NCBI RefSeq assembly: GCF_001183965.1
Contig: NZ_LFZV01000001.1
Location: forward strand, 2,362,079 to 2,399,662
Source: Bacillus sp. FJAT-27916
GTDB taxonomy: Bacteria > Bacillota > Bacilli > Bacillales > Pradoshiaceae
Direction of reading: 5' to 3'
Length of the DNA stretch: 37,584 bases
In this document: positions 1 to 10,052 of the stretch, in pieces
Layout of the letters: every line of letters starts with the position of its first letter
Position numbering within the stretch: the stretch's first letter is position 1
Notes under the pieces: generated by a model
Databases searched by the model: none
Told to the model about the DNA's origin: nothing
The model's input: only the letters and a program-made list of their open reading frames with translations
Made by a program: the position numbers and the translations under genes

Positions 1-1273
<1,273 letters not shown>

Positions 1274-1305
1274 GTTTGATCTAGCTATAATTTAAAACAT
1301 TGACG

Positions 1306-1508
1306 AGAGTTAAACTCTCAAGTTTTAAGACTTGCTTAGCGTTTCGTTTTGTTTAGTTTTCAAAGAACAATCTTTTTTTAATCGCCTTAGCGACCTTATT
1401 TATTATACTCTCATCACTTCTTAAAAGCAAGAACTTTTTTTAAAAAGTTTTTATCTCGTTTTTCAGAAGCAACTTTTATATAATACCTGCTTTTCTTCTT
1501 TTGTGCAA
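1306..1508 (-). promoter_or_regulatory. Tandem rRNA operon promoters and leader
   Basis: Two sigma-A promoters read toward the 16S gene. P1 has TTGCAC at 1503-1508, a 17-nt spacer and TATTAT at 1480-1485. P2 has TTGCTT at 1425-1430, a 17-nt spacer and TATAAT at 1402-1407. Downstream, the leader has a boxA-like antitermination sequence (TGTTCTTTGAAAACTA, near 1355-1370) and a short hairpin (GAGAGTTTAACTCTC, near 1306-1320) likely involved in processing. Tandem P1/P2 promoters are the usual Bacillus rrn arrangement. Confidence 0.85.
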
Positions 1509-1691
1509 GACTTTTTTTTAAAAGAATTTATGTCATCCCTCTCCACTAAGAGGCGACTAGAGAATAATAGCATGATACCTCGTTATAAGACAATGGTATT
1601 TATTTCAAAACACATAACCCCTTCCCTAATGACACATATTAATCCCAGTGTGTTCTGCACACTCACTAACTTCGATGTGGAGGAATTCAAA

Positions 1692-1865
1692 TTGAACATT
1701 CGTGAAGGTTTAATTCCAGCCGTATTAGGTTCTGCCGTCACCGCCGGAGGATATGCATTTAAACAAATGCGAGGCAGCAACAAGATGATTGCCGACACAG
1801 TGATTGGCTTCGGTTTGGCTCATATCGTTTTAGGCGCAATTGATTTGGTAGAACATCGCAGTTAG
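1692..1865 (+). CDS. Small conserved protein, 57 aa, Gly/Ala-rich with hydrophobic segments
   Basis: The reading frame is open further upstream, but the start is best placed at TTG 1692, which sits 8 nt behind a clear GGAGG (1679-1683). This gives a 57-residue protein beginning MNIREGLIPAVLG. It has two mildly hydrophobic stretches (about residues 6-22 and 34-51) around a basic middle, so it could be a small membrane-associated protein. I have a weak memory of Bacillus proteins of this kind being mislabelled as asparagine synthase; there is no such domain here. It stands alone, points away from the rRNA operon, and ends just before a strong terminator. Function unknown. Confidence 0.75.
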   Translation: MNIREGLIPAVLGSAVTAGGYAFKQMRGSNKMIADTVIGFGLAHIVLGAIDLVEHRS

Positions 1866-1868
1866 ACA

Positions 1869-1906
1869 AAGAAAGAGAGCGTTTCATACGCTCTCTTTCT
1901 TTTCTT
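1869..1906 (+). terminator. Rho-independent terminator of the 57-aa gene
   Basis: A perfect 13-bp stem (AAGAAAGAGAGCG at 1869-1881, partner at 1889-1901) with a 7-nt loop is followed by a T-rich tract. The stop codon of the facing minus-strand ORF lies in its loop. Confidence 0.85.
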
Positions 1907-2051
1907 CATCGTTCGTTAATTGATTTAGATAATCGATGTACAGATGATCATACTTTTCAATCTCTTCATGTTGAATCACCTGTCTTGCTCGTTCAGCCAT
2001 CGCTGCCTTAAGAACTCTTCTTATTTTTTGCATAACTTTCATTTCCGCCAT
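1884..2051 (-). CDS. Hypothetical small protein, 55 aa, charged and helical
   Basis: An ATG at 2051 opens a 55-residue frame that starts MAEMKVMQKIRR and ends in an acidic/basic tail (NDEEKKESV). The composition (many Glu, Lys, Arg, Gln) suggests one amphipathic helix and no membrane segment. Upstream there is only a weak purine stretch (AGATAAG) as ribosome binding site. The last codons and the TGA lie inside the terminator hairpin of the convergent 57-aa gene. I do not recognise the family. It is plausible but not proven as a gene. Confidence 0.5.
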   Translation of the reverse strand: MAEMKVMQKIRRVLKAAMAERARQVIQHEEIEKYDHLYIDYLNQLTNDEEKKESV

Positions 2052-2267
2052 CTTATCTAACAATCACTCTATTCTTCTATTAATCTGCCCGATAACTGGA
2101 TTGTCACATTATAATTCGTTCAATAGCCTTCGCCAACACGAATATTTTTCCACATCTAGCTGCAACAAACCAGAAAGCATCCTTTTCCTGTATTTCAAAA
2201 AGAAAAGGGAATTCCCACTTTCATCTCGAATAAATAATACCGACAGCTAAACAAAGGAGGAATCCCT

Positions 2268-2645
2268 ATGCATTCTTCACCACTTTCATCCAAGATCAAC
2301 AATGTATTCATTCATGTCAGCGACCTGAAGAAATCCTCTGAATGGTATTGCAGACTGATTGGCGCACCCTTCCATATAGAAGAAGTTAAATCACCCGTAT
2401 ACAATATTCCCGTCACATCTGAGACAGGTCTGACATTAGATGACCATCGTTTCGATCCCGGATTTGAACTAAATCCCTCCAGCCATGTTCTTTTCAACCT
2501 GTATGCAGCAGATATTGATGAAGCCTATCATTATGTGAAAGGTACAGGAGCAGTCATTACACGGGAGATCGAGCGAATCGGAGAATTTGCGTATTTCAAC
2601 TTCCTAGATCCAGATGGGAATGTACTAATGATATGTACTCATTAA
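2268..2645 (+). CDS. VOC superfamily protein (glyoxalase/bleomycin-resistance fold)
   Basis: A 125-aa single-domain protein with the two beta-alpha-beta-beta-beta repeats expected of the vicinal oxygen chelate fold. It starts with a typical N-terminal strand and helix (INNVFIHVSDLKKSSEWYCR, residues 10-29) and ends with the characteristic FLDPDGNVLMI strand near residue 112. His16 and the C-terminal half could supply metal ligands, but the usual terminal Glu is not obvious (Met121 and Cys123 follow the strand). The ATG has a strong AAGGAGG about 7 nt upstream. It is monocistronic, and its 3' end overlaps the convergent 79-aa gene by 21 bp. The substrate cannot be predicted. Confidence 0.88.
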   Translation: MHSSPLSSKINNVFIHVSDLKKSSEWYCRLIGAPFHIEEVKSPVYNIPVTSETGLTLDDHRFDPGFELNPSSHVLFNLYAADIDEAYHYVKGTGAVITREIERIGEFAYFNFLDPDGNVLMICTH

Positions 2646-2864
2646 TGGTTTACTATTTTTTCTTTGATACAGACCGTCTTTTTGCCAAAACATATAATGC
2701 TCACGAAACCAAAGGACAACACGAAGGAAGCTAGAGGCAAACAACAGGGCAGAACCGAAGGCACATAAAACGAAGAAATATAAGACCCGGCATTGCTTAA
2801 GGAGCATCACCACGAACGCGGCCGCCGCTGTCAACCCTAATAAAACCCACTCAGACAAACTCAT
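2625..2864 (-). CDS. Hypothetical membrane protein, 79 aa, two transmembrane helices
   Basis: The frame is open from 2882, but the ATG at 2864 has the better ribosome binding site (GAGGGGGAAG just upstream), giving MSLSEWVLLGLTAAAAF. Two hydrophobic segments (about residues 4-22 and 30-48) are followed by a basic tail, so both ends may face the same side of the membrane. No family recognised. Its 3' end overlaps that of the convergent VOC gene by 21 bp. It lies upstream of the glnA terminator on the opposite side and appears to be a single-gene unit. Confidence 0.55.
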   Translation of the reverse strand: MSLSEWVLLGLTAAAAFVVMLLKQCRVLYFFVLCAFGSALLFASSFLRVVLWFREHYMFWQKDGLYQRKNSKPLMSTYH

Positions 2865-2926
2865 AGCTTCCCCCTCAATCAACTTAGCACCAATCTATTT
2901 TTCTATTATTTCCCACCCCTAGTCAA

Positions 2927-2958
2927 ACAAAAACCCCTGACACCAATGGTATCAGGGG
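2927..2958 (-). terminator. glnRA operon terminator
   Basis: Stem CCCCTGA (2934-2940 read on plus) pairs with TCAGGGG (2952-2958), with an inner ACC/GGT stem. On the minus strand it is followed by TTTTTGTTTG. It sits 12 nt after the glnA stop. Confidence 0.9.
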
Positions 2959-2969
2959 TACTTTTATTC

Positions 2970-4304
2970 TTAATACATTTGCAGGTATTGCTCTCTTTCC
3001 CATGGATGCACTTGGGTTCGGAACATATCCCATTCAATCTCTTTCGCTTCAATGAAGTGCTCAAGGATGTGCTCTCCTAGCGCATCAGTGATGACTTGGT
3101 CACTTTGAAGCTCTTGAAGGGCTTGGTATAGAGTTGCCGGCAGGTCTTTAATGCCCTCCTCAGCGCGCTCAGCTGCATTCATGACATAGATGTTTCTGTC
3201 AATTGGCGCTGGAGCTTGTTTGTTGTTTTTGATTCCGTCTAATCCGGCGCTCAATAGAACGGCCATTGCCAGGTATGGATTTGCTGTCGGGTCAACACTG
3301 CGCACTTCTACGCGTGTGCTCAATCCGCGAGAAGCAGGGATACGGACAAGCGGGCTGCGGTTGCGTGCGGACCATGCAACATAGCAAGGCGCTTCATAGC
3401 CAGGCACAAGACGTTTGTATGAGTTAACCGTTGGGTTTGTCACGGCTGTGAAGGCAGGAGCATGCTCGATGACACCAGCGATGAATTGGCGAGCGGTATC
3501 ACTCATTTCCAATTCTCCTTCTTTATCATGGAACACGTTTACACCTTCATTGAATAAGGAAAGGTTGCAGTGCATTCCGGAGCCGTTAACACCGAATAAT
3601 GGTTTCGCCATGAATGTTGCGTGCAAGCCGTGCTTTCTGGCGATTGTCTTTACGACTAGCTTGAAGGTTTGGATTTGGTCACAAGCTGTGATCGCATCCG
3701 CATATTTGAAGTCAATCTCGTGCTGACCAGGAGCTACCTCATGGTGAGAAGCTTCGATTTCAAAGCCCATCTCTTCAAGTTCAAGCACGATATCGCGGCG
3801 GCAGTTTTCGCCAAGATCAGTTGGCGCAAGGTCAAAGTATCCGCCTTTATCATTCAGTTCAAGCGTCGGCTCCCCTGCCTGATCTAATTTAAACAGGAAG
3901 AATTCCGGCTCAGGCCCTACGTTGAAGTTTGTGAAGCCAAGTTCTTTCATTTCGCCTAAGATGCGTTTAAGATTCGCACGGGGATCTCCGGAAAATGGCG
4001 TTCCATCTGGATTGTAGATGTCACAGATCAAACGAGCCACTTTTCCTTTTTCAGCAGTCCAAGGAAAAATAACCCATGTATCTAAATCTGGATACAAGTA
4101 CATATCAGATTCTTCAATACGGACAAATCCTTCAATAGAAGATCCGTCAAACATCATTTTGTTGTCTAAAGCTTTGTCGAGCTGGCTTACCGGAATCTCT
4201 ACATTCTTAATTGTTCCCAAAATATCCGTGAACTGTAAACGAATAAATTTGACGTTTTCCTCTTTCGCTAACTTTCTAATATCGTCTGCAGTATATTTCC
4301 CCAT
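2970..4304 (-). CDS. glnA: Glutamine synthetase, type I (GSI-alpha)
   Basis: A 444-aa cytoplasmic enzyme that makes glutamine from glutamate, ammonia and ATP. The length and sequence fit the dodecameric GSI-alpha of Bacillus. Visible signatures are the N-terminal FDGSSIEGF segment (about residues 52-60), the ATP-site NVGPEPEFF strand (about 126-134), [14 protein letters not shown] (about 239-252), and the glutamate-site [17 protein letters not shown] segment (about 291-307). There is no adenylylation Tyr region of the GSI-beta type, as expected. It is second in the glnR-glnA operon, 41 nt after glnR. In Bacillus the feedback-inhibited enzyme binds GlnR and TnrA and so reports nitrogen status; that part is family knowledge. 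Confidence 0.98.
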   Translation of the reverse strand: MGKYTADDIRKLAKEENVKFIRLQFTDILGTIKNVEIPVSQLDKALDNKMMFDGSSIEGFVRIEESDMYLYPDLDTWVIFPWTAEKGKVARLICDIYNPDGTPFSGDPRANLKRILGEMKELGFTNFNVGPEPEFFLFKLDQAGEPTLELNDKGGYFDLAPTDLGENCRRDIVLELEEMGFEIEASHHEVAPGQHEIDFKYADAITACDQIQTFKLVVKTIARKHGLHATFMAKPLFGVNGSGMHCNLSLFNEGVNVFHDKEGELEMSDTARQFIAGVIEHAPAFTAVTNPTVNSYKRLVPGYEAPCYVAWSARNRSPLVRIPASRGLSTRVEVRSVDPTANPYLAMAVLLSAGLDGIKNNKQAPAPIDRNIYVMNAAERAEEGIKDLPATLYQALQELQSDQVITDALGEHILEHFIEAKEIEWDMFRTQVHPWEREQYLQMY

Positions 4305-4345
4305 TTACCTCTTCCTCCTTGAATGTGAATCTCATTTATTTAAAT

Positions 4346-4747
4346 TTAATGAAAAAACCGGTGCATGTCTCCTGAACGAGCGCCTCCTCTTGTCGTGAAG
4401 CGTCCCGCTTGCAGAAGCTCATCTCGCAAAAGCTTGCGAAGCTGGGCATCTGTCAGCTCAGGCTTTGGCGTTTCTTTCGGCTCGTCCTTTTCTTCCGAAA
4501 CGACCTCAGAACCGCCAAGGATTTTCTTAATACCTGCCATATTGATTCCTTGGTCAAGCAACTCCTTGATCTCAAGCAGACGGTCGATGTCATTCAATGA
4601 AAACATCCGCCTGTTACCCTCAGTTCTGGCAGGCTGTACTAACTCATGTTCCTCATAATAGCGAATCTGCCGCGCGGTTAAATCGGTCAGCTGCATGACA
4701 ATACTCATTGGAAAAAGTGGCATCGTTCTTCTAATGTTACCGCTCAC
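4346..4747 (-). CDS. glnR: MerR-family nitrogen repressor GlnR
   Basis: A 133-aa regulator that represses glnRA when nitrogen is plentiful. A longer frame exists, but GTG 4747 gives [20 protein letters not shown], matching the known GlnR N-terminus, and follows a strong AAGGAGGAGG (4753-4762). Residues about 14-80 form the MerR winged helix ([25 protein letters not shown]). The C-terminal tail (about 90-133) holds the predicted glutamine synthetase-responsive segment. It is the first gene of the glnRA operon, with two operators upstream (4795-4811 and 4818-4834), so it is autoregulated. Confidence 0.97.
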   Translation of the reverse strand: MSGNIRRTMPLFPMSIVMQLTDLTARQIRYYEEHELVQPARTEGNRRMFSLNDIDRLLEIKELLDQGINMAGIKKILGGSEVVSEEKDEPKETPKPELTDAQLRKLLRDELLQAGRFTTRGGARSGDMHRFFH

Positions 4748-4778
4748 CACTGCCTCCTCCTTAATCATTAATAGGATA

Positions 4779-4834
4779 ATTATAGTGTATGGTATGTAAA
4801 TTTAATTGTCAATTCCATGTTAGGTTTTCTAACA
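4779..4834 (-). promoter_or_regulatory. glnRA promoter with two GlnR boxes
   Basis: Upstream of glnR, the minus strand has TTGACA (4807-4812), a 17-nt spacer and TACACT (4784-4789); an overlapping TATAAT lies at 4779-4784. A perfect TGTNA-N7-TNACA GlnR/TnrA box (TGTTA, 7 nt, TAACA) covers 4818-4834. A second one with one mismatch (read on minus: TGACA, 7 nt, TTACA) covers 4795-4811 and overlaps the -35. The centres are 23 bp apart, about two helical turns, similar to the paired operators of B. subtilis glnRA. Confidence 0.88.
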
Positions 4835-4954
4835 TGCTTTTTGATCGAACGATTGCGACTTTTTTCATTTTTCCTTAATCCACCACACTTAAACCCTTTT
4901 ATGTCCTTTTCTTCCGAGAAACATGGCATACAGGTCTTTTTTATCATCCCTAGA

Positions 4955-5386
4955 TCAATCGTCATCCAAATAAAACGTCATATGCCCTTTCTCTTCCCGA
5001 TAATAGTCGAGTCGTTCCTTGAGAGTGCCTGTATGGAATTCAAATTTATGCCCATCCAGATCGGTGAAATAGATGGAACGCCGATCCCTCCTATCCCGCT
5101 CTCTCCCCTCAAGTATATTCACATTAAGCTTTTTCAGCTTTCCCAGCATAGGCTGAAAATCTGCTTCATCGATTGAAAAGGCAATATGGGTATAGGACTC
5201 ATTGATTTCCTTTCTGGGAATACCACCCTCCTCATTCAAGGCAAGCCACATTCCATTCAAATCAAAGTAGGCGGTCGTCCTCCCCTTGACAAGCAACTTT
5301 GCGTCGAACACCTGCTGATAAAATAAAATGGAGCGATTTAAACCAGACACAGAAAACAATAAATGATTAATCCCTCTGATTGTCAT
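4955..5386 (-). CDS. fosB: FosB-type metallothiol transferase (fosfomycin resistance)
   Basis: A 143-aa VOC-fold enzyme closely resembling Bacillus FosB, which opens the epoxide of fosfomycin with bacillithiol using a divalent metal. The three expected metal ligands are present: His8 (INHLL), His67 (SYTHIAF) and Glu116 (HKFEFH). The fosfomycin-contacting segment [14 protein letters not shown] (about 94-107) and the C-terminal [19 protein letters not shown] block (121-139) are also FosB-like. Closest alternatives are FosX (hydrolase) or FosA (glutathione); the C-terminal block favours FosB. The gene is upstream of glnR and in the same direction, with no clear terminator between them. Such genes are often intrinsic to Bacillus chromosomes, so acquisition need not be assumed. 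Confidence 0.93.
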   Translation of the reverse strand: MTIRGINHLLFSVSGLNRSILFYQQVFDAKLLVKGRTTAYFDLNGMWLALNEEGGIPRKEINESYTHIAFSIDEADFQPMLGKLKKLNVNILEGRERDRRDRRSIYFTDLDGHKFEFHTGTLKERLDYYREEKGHMTFYLDDD

Positions 5387-5495
5387 AATTTCTCCCTTCC
5401 CCTTTACCTGGCAACAATTCTGATTATACAGAAAATTAGGTGTAAATCTGTGTAACCCGCTTTATTTTCATAAAATATTCACCATTCAGCATAAA

Positions 5496-5527
5496 TAATG
5501 GGCTTCTTCCGATGAAGAAACCCATTG
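5496..5527 (-). terminator. Probable terminator after the MscS gene
   Basis: Inverted repeat AATGGG-x-TTCTTC (5497-5509) pairs with GAAGAA-x-CCCATT (5514-5526). It lies 20 nt past the mscS-type stop. The following tract on the minus strand is only weakly T-rich (ATTTATG). Confidence 0.55.
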
Positions 5528-5546
5528 ATGCCTAACCTATTCATTT

Positions 5547-6629
5547 CTAATCTAGCGCTTTCGCAAACTCTGAATCTTGGTCCACATATACCCTCCTGCT
5601 AGGTAAGGCAATGGCAGCGCCCTCTTTCTCGAGAAGCTCCACAATCTTCAGATTCAATTCCTCTTTCACCTGCAAATAATCGGACCATACGGTTGTTTTC
5701 GTAAACAAATACACCATGATGCTGAAGCCCATTTCATTGAAATGGTCAAACTTCACAAGAATGGTTTCCGGATGGACCTCATCATTGTTCTTTAGATACA
5801 TCTCAATTTCACTGACAATCCTTTGCAGCTGGTCCTTCGACGTATCCGGAGCAAGTGTGAAATGGTAGCTGATTTGCCTTTTGCCCATCTGGCTCCAGTT
5901 CGTGATCGGGCCGTTTGCGAGCGTTGCATTCGGCATCGTGACCACAGCCTGCGCAAACGTTCGGATCTTCGTGCTCCTAAAGGAGATGTCTTCAATCGTC
6001 CCCTCTACATCTGGCGTCATGACCCAGTCCCCAATCTTAAAGGGCTTCTCGGTAATGATGACAAAGCCGCCCAGCAAGTGGGATAACGCATCCTTAGCCG
6101 CAAATGCAATAGCTACACCGCCAAGTCCTAATCCAGCAACAAATGTGCCGATGTTGTAGCCAAACTCAGAAGCAATCATACTAAAACCAATCGCGAAAAT
6201 GATAAAGCGGAGTGCTTTAGAGAAGAACGGCACTAATACATCGTCTGCATCCAGCATATAACGGCCTTTCATTCGTGTGAAAATAGCCGAGGAAGAGGCT
6301 GCAAGATTATACAGCCCCCAGCCGATGAAGATGATGACAGATGATGACATAATCTTAACGAAGAAATCACTTTTCTCATTAAAATACGGGAAGTATTTAG
6401 CGGAGAAATACAGCCCAATAAACAAGAACCCCCATCGAATGGGCTTTTCAAAGGCTAAAAATATATTAGTCAATAATTCTGTCGGCGTCTTTTTTGCGAC
6501 CCTTAACATGAGCGTGAAAACATATTTGGCGAATAGTTTTCGGAAGATGAGGAACAGCAAGAAAACCCCAATGGAAATTCCTAAGTCTATCCAAAATTCC
6601 GTTTCAAGGAATATACTCCAGTTAATCAA
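5547..6629 (-). CDS. MscS-family mechanosensitive ion channel
   Basis: A 360-aa small-conductance mechanosensitive channel, which opens on membrane tension to release solutes during hypo-osmotic shock. Hydrophobic segments lie near residues 12-30, 65-83, 90-110 and 135-155. The pore-lining Gly/Ala-rich TM3 follows (about residues 158-185), then the cytoplasmic beta domain. The start is TTG 6629 after an AGGGGG about 9 nt upstream; no better ATG is present nearby. It is a single gene between fosB and ynbB. I do not see an additional ligand-binding domain. B. subtilis YkuT is the type of relative I have in mind. Confidence 0.93.
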   Translation of the reverse strand: MINWSIFLETEFWIDLGISIGVFLLFLIFRKLFAKYVFTLMLRVAKKTPTELLTNIFLAFEKPIRWGFLFIGLYFSAKYFPYFNEKSDFFVKIMSSSVIIFIGWGLYNLAASSSAIFTRMKGRYMLDADDVLVPFFSKALRFIIFAIGFSMIASEFGYNIGTFVAGLGLGGVAIAFAAKDALSHLLGGFVIITEKPFKIGDWVMTPDVEGTIEDISFRSTKIRTFAQAVVTMPNATLANGPITNWSQMGKRQISYHFTLAPDTSKDQLQRIVSEIEMYLKNNDEVHPETILVKFDHFNEMGFSIMVYLFTKTTVWSDYLQVKEELNLKIVELLEKEGAAIALPSRRVYVDQDSEFAKALD

Positions 6630-6727
6630 CGTTGATTACCCCCTGTTCATGATTTGACTATGATAACATATCTACCCATTTTTGTGCATGAATGGCACAC
6701 AGATAAGAGCAGCTTGTTTGCACGCGT

Positions 6728-6770
6728 CAAAAAAGCGGGCGGAAAACCCATTTAAGTTTCCCGCCCGCTT
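6728..6770 (-). terminator. Terminator of the hflX-ynbB unit
   Basis: GC-rich 10-bp stem (AAGCGGGCGG at 6733-6742, partner at 6761-6770), followed on the minus strand by a TTTTTTG tract. It lies about 20 nt past the ynbB stop. Confidence 0.9.
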
Positions 6771-6789
6771 CATTCAACAGGGAGTACGA

Positions 6790-8052
6790 TCAGATCATTT
6801 TCTTCTCTATTAAGCGATCAATCGCCGTACAAACGGCAATCTTCACATGTGAATACGTCAATCCGCCTTGCACGAAGGCTGTGTATGGCGGACGAAGCGG
6901 ACCATCCGCTGTCAGTTCAATACTCGCCCCTTGGATGAACGTACCAGCCGCCATAATGACATCATCCTCATAGCCAGGCATATAGGCCGGGTATGGGGTA
7001 ACATGCGAATTTACTGGTGAAGCATACTGGATTTCCTGACAGAAGGCAACCATCTTGTCCCTGTCATGGAATTGGACTGCTTGAATCAAGTCGGTACGCG
7101 GTTCCTGCCAGGATGGCGTTGGATTGAAGCCCCAGCGCTCTAGCATTGCTGCTGTGAAGAGAGCCCCCTTAAGCGACTGCCCTACTACATGGGGAGCAAG
7201 GAAGAACCCTTGATACATCTCAAGCAGACTGTAAAGGGAGGCCCCTGCTTCTGCCCCGATTCCAGGGGATGTAAGACGGAAGGCGCATCGCTCAACCAAG
7301 TCAGCACGTCCTGCAATATATCCGCCGGTTTTGGCGAGACCGCCGCCAGGGTTCTTGATAAGCGATCCTGCCATCAGATCGGCCCCGACATCTGTCGGCT
7401 CCATTCGCTCAACAAACTCACCATAGCAGTTGTCCACAAACACAACGACATCCGGCTTGATTGTCTTAACGAATTGAATCATTTCCTTGATCTGGTCAAC
7501 GGTAAAGGATGGGCGTGTATCATATCCTTTCGAACGCTGAATGCCAATCATCTTTGTAGTCGGCTTAATCGCTTGTGCAACAGCCTCATAATCAATCTGC
7601 CCTTCCTCAGTCAAACTGACGGATTGATAACCAATTTGGTATTCACGCAAGGAGCCAACGCCACTTCCCCTGATGCCGACAATCTCCTCCAGTGTATCGT
7701 ATGGCTTGCCTGTCATATAGACGAGTTCATCACCCGGACGAAGTACACCGAATAAACAGGTGGAGATGGCGTGTGTTCCTGAAATAATCTGCGGGCGGAC
7801 TAGGGCCGCTTCAGCAGAGAACACATCCGCATAAATGCGCTCCAATGTATCTCTACCAATATCATCATATCCATAGCCAGTCGAAGGATTGAAATGAGCA
7901 TCGCTCACCTTATTCTTCTGAAAGGCACGGAGCACCTTTGCGGTATTGTAATCCACTACTTCTTCAATTTCAGCTGTCCGCTCACGGATCAGCTGTTCTG
8001 CTTCACGAACGGTTTCTCTAATTTTCTCGCCGTTCTTTAATTGTTCAAACAT
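6790..8052 (-). CDS. ynbB: Methionine gamma-lyase-family PLP enzyme (YnbB type)
   Basis: A 420-aa fold-type I PLP protein of the Met_gamma_lyase/aluminium-resistance family. The glycine-rich cofactor-binding region follows VRPQIISGTHAI (about residues 85-96). VVFVDNCYGEFVE (about residues 202-214) carries the PLP-contacting Asp, and GSLIKNPGGGLAKTGGYIAG (about 230-249) holds the predicted Schiff-base lysine in SLIKNPGG. Despite the family name, the physiological reaction is not settled. The gene starts 14 nt after the hflX stop, so the two are probably co-transcribed, as in B. subtilis ynbA-ynbB just ahead of glnR. Here mscS and fosB lie between ynbB and glnR. Confidence 0.93.
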   Translation of the reverse strand: MFEQLKNGEKIRETVREAEQLIRERTAEIEEVVDYNTAKVLRAFQKNKVSDAHFNPSTGYGYDDIGRDTLERIYADVFSAEAALVRPQIISGTHAISTCLFGVLRPGDELVYMTGKPYDTLEEIVGIRGSGVGSLREYQIGYQSVSLTEEGQIDYEAVAQAIKPTTKMIGIQRSKGYDTRPSFTVDQIKEMIQFVKTIKPDVVVFVDNCYGEFVERMEPTDVGADLMAGSLIKNPGGGLAKTGGYIAGRADLVERCAFRLTSPGIGAEAGASLYSLLEMYQGFFLAPHVVGQSLKGALFTAAMLERWGFNPTPSWQEPRTDLIQAVQFHDRDKMVAFCQEIQYASPVNSHVTPYPAYMPGYEDDVIMAAGTFIQGASIELTADGPLRPPYTAFVQGGLTYSHVKIAVCTAIDRLIEKKMI

Positions 8053-8066
8053 CTTAATACCTTCTT

Positions 8067-9317
8067 CTATTCATAATTTTTGATAACACTCATGATGGCA
8101 TGATCCGTTAGGGCAAGACCCTCAATGGCATAGGTTTCATTCGCTTCATTGAATTCCCTTGACTTCACGATTGTCTCCTCCTGCAGCCGGGAAATGATTT
8201 TCCCTTCCCTTGCCGGAATCATGACGGCATATGGCTCCATAAAGCTCTCCACCATCTTCTCCATTTCAGCAAGCAGGATGTGAATATCCTTCTCTTTGCG
8301 CGCAGAGATATGGATGGATTTCTCTCGTGAGGTTGGCACAAATCCCGGGTCGGCAATATCCTTTTTATTATAGACAATCAGCTGCGGAATCTCCTCTGCG
8401 CCAAGGTCCTTAATGATCTTCTGGACCGTCTCCTCATGATGGAAGGCGTCCGGGTGGGAGGAATCAACCACATGCATAATGGCATCAGCCTCAGTCACCT
8501 CTTCTAGAGTAGAACGGAACGCAGCAACCAGGGAGGTCGGCAGGTCTTGGATGAAACCGACCGTGTCACTGATCAGAATTTTGTAGCCGCTTGGCAGCAT
8601 ACATTCGCGCGTCATAGGGTCTAGTGTCGCGAATAATTGGTTCTCCTCATACGAATCGGCCTCTGATAATTGATTGAACAACGTTGACTTACCGGCATTT
8701 GTATAACCGGCAAGCGCCATTTGGAAGCGGTTATTGCGCTTGCGGCGCGCACGGTAGCGCTCGCGGTGCTTCACGACGGCTTCAAGCTGACGCTTAATTT
8801 CATCAATCCGGCGGCGGATATGACGGCGGTCTGACTCAAGCTTCGTCTCACCCGGTCCTCTCGTCCCGATTCCGCCCCCTAAGCGGGAAAGCTCTGTCCC
8901 CTGCCCGGCAAGGCGAGGAAGCATGTATTGCAGCTGAGCAAGCTCGACTTGCATCTGCCCTTCCTTCGAGCGGGCGCGCTGAGCAAAGATATCCAAAATC
9001 AGCTGGGTTCTGTCGACAATCCGTACACCCAGCTCCTTGCCAAGATTGCGGATTTGACTTGGGGAAAGCTCATCATTAAAGATGACAACATCAGGCTCGA
9101 GCTCTTCCACGAGCGGAATCAGCTCATCCACCTTTCCCTTCCCTATGTATGTCGCCGGATGGGGCTTGACGCGCTTTTGTGAAATCGTCACCAATGCCTT
9201 TCCTCCAGCTGTCTCAGTCAAGGACTCAAGCTCGTCCATCGAGTACTGGAATCGCTCATCCTCCACACCTTCTCTTTGACAGCCGACAAGTATCGCTTTT
9301 TCATATGTTTCTTCCAT
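8067..9317 (-). CDS. hflX: Ribosome-associated GTPase HflX
   Basis: A 416-aa OBG-HflX family GTPase that binds the 50S subunit and splits or rescues stalled ribosomes. The frame extends to 9413, but ATG 9317 fits the family N-terminus (MEETYEKAILVGCQREGV) and has AGGAAG 7 nt upstream. The N-terminal HflX domain has the HPATYIGKGKVDEL motif (about 58-71) and the GPGETKLESDRRHIRRRI region (about 154-171). The G domain has GYTNAGKST (P loop, about 206-214), DTVGFIQDLP (about 251-260) and NKKD (about 320-323). It is upstream of ynbB as in B. subtilis (ynbA). Confidence 0.96.
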   Translation of the reverse strand: MEETYEKAILVGCQREGVEDERFQYSMDELESLTETAGGKALVTISQKRVKPHPATYIGKGKVDELIPLVEELEPDVVIFNDELSPSQIRNLGKELGVRIVDRTQLILDIFAQRARSKEGQMQVELAQLQYMLPRLAGQGTELSRLGGGIGTRGPGETKLESDRRHIRRRIDEIKRQLEAVVKHRERYRARRKRNNRFQMALAGYTNAGKSTLFNQLSEADSYEENQLFATLDPMTRECMLPSGYKILISDTVGFIQDLPTSLVAAFRSTLEEVTEADAIMHVVDSSHPDAFHHEETVQKIIKDLGAEEIPQLIVYNKKDIADPGFVPTSREKSIHISARKEKDIHILLAEMEKMVESFMEPYAVMIPAREGKIISRLQEETIVKSREFNEANETYAIEGLALTDHAIMSVIKNYE

Positions 9318-9440
9318 CTGTTCACTTCCTATATACGATGTCATTTTCTTATCATACCAAAAAAATAAACCGTTCCAAACCTCCAAAGTAGGTGATATTA
9401 TAAAATAGTTCATTTTTTAAGGAAAAAAAGAGGGATATAG

Positions 9441-10052
9441 ATGAGTTGGGATTTATTAAGTATCATTGGGACAATTGCCTTTGCCATCAGTGGTGCACTT
9501 GTCGCTATGGAAGAGGAATATGATTTGTTCGGCATTTATTTATTAGGGTATGTAACAGCGTTTGGAGGAGGGGCGGTCAGAAATATCCTGCTCGGAATTC
9601 CCCTTGCCCAGTTGTGGCATCAGGACCAATTATTCTTGATTGCCTTTATCTCGATCGGATTGACCTGCCTCTTCCACCGGTCACTGCTTCCCCACTGGAA
9701 TAAATGGGGGAATTTCTTTGATGCGATCGGCCTCAGTGCATTTGCTATACAAGGAGCTTTGAAAGCTGTAGAGATGGATGCGCCAATTGTGGCAGTCACA
9801 TTTGCGGCCATTCTTACCGGAAGCGGCGGCGGCATCGTCCGAGATGTACTGGCAGGACGCAAGCCCATCTTGCTGCAATCAGAGATTTACGCCATTTGGG
9901 CTGGGATTGCCGGGCTTCTCATCGGCTTTGGCCTATTGACGTCCAACATACAGCTATTAATTCTATTCCTAATCGTCACGGCCCTTAGGATGCTGTCCTA
10001 CTTAAACAACTGGCAGCTGCCAGTTGTCCGGATGCAAAAAAGCAGCGATTAA
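9441..10052 (+). CDS. TRIC cation channel family protein (YvgT/UPF0126)
   Basis: A 203-aa membrane protein with about seven hydrophobic helices and the two TRIC repeats that mark this trimeric intracellular cation channel family. The repeats carry the paired glycine-rich kinked-helix motifs GGGAVRNILLG (about residues 36-46) and GGGIVRDVLAGR (about 123-134). Bacterial homologues form monovalent cation channels. It is the only plus-strand gene inside the spoVK-hflX block, where B. subtilis has no gene, so it looks like a local insertion. Its last codons and stop lie in the shared terminator at 10036-10065. Confidence 0.93.
   Translation: MSWDLLSIIGTIAFAISGALVAMEEEYDLFGIYLLGYVTAFGGGAVRNILLGIPLAQLWHQDQLFLIAFISIGLTCLFHRSLLPHWNKWGNFFDAIGLSAFAIQGALKAVEMDAPIVAVTFAAILTGSGGGIVRDVLAGRKPILLQSEIYAIWAGIAGLLIGFGLLTSNIQLLILFLIVTALRMLSYLNNWQLPVVRMQKSSD

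Noticed and set aside
4780-4965. 61-codon minus-strand frame between glnR and fosB
   Set aside because: It overlaps the glnRA promoter and both GlnR boxes and has no ribosome binding site.
7189-7755. 188-codon plus-strand frame
   Set aside because: Antisense to ynbB, with no codon or motif support.
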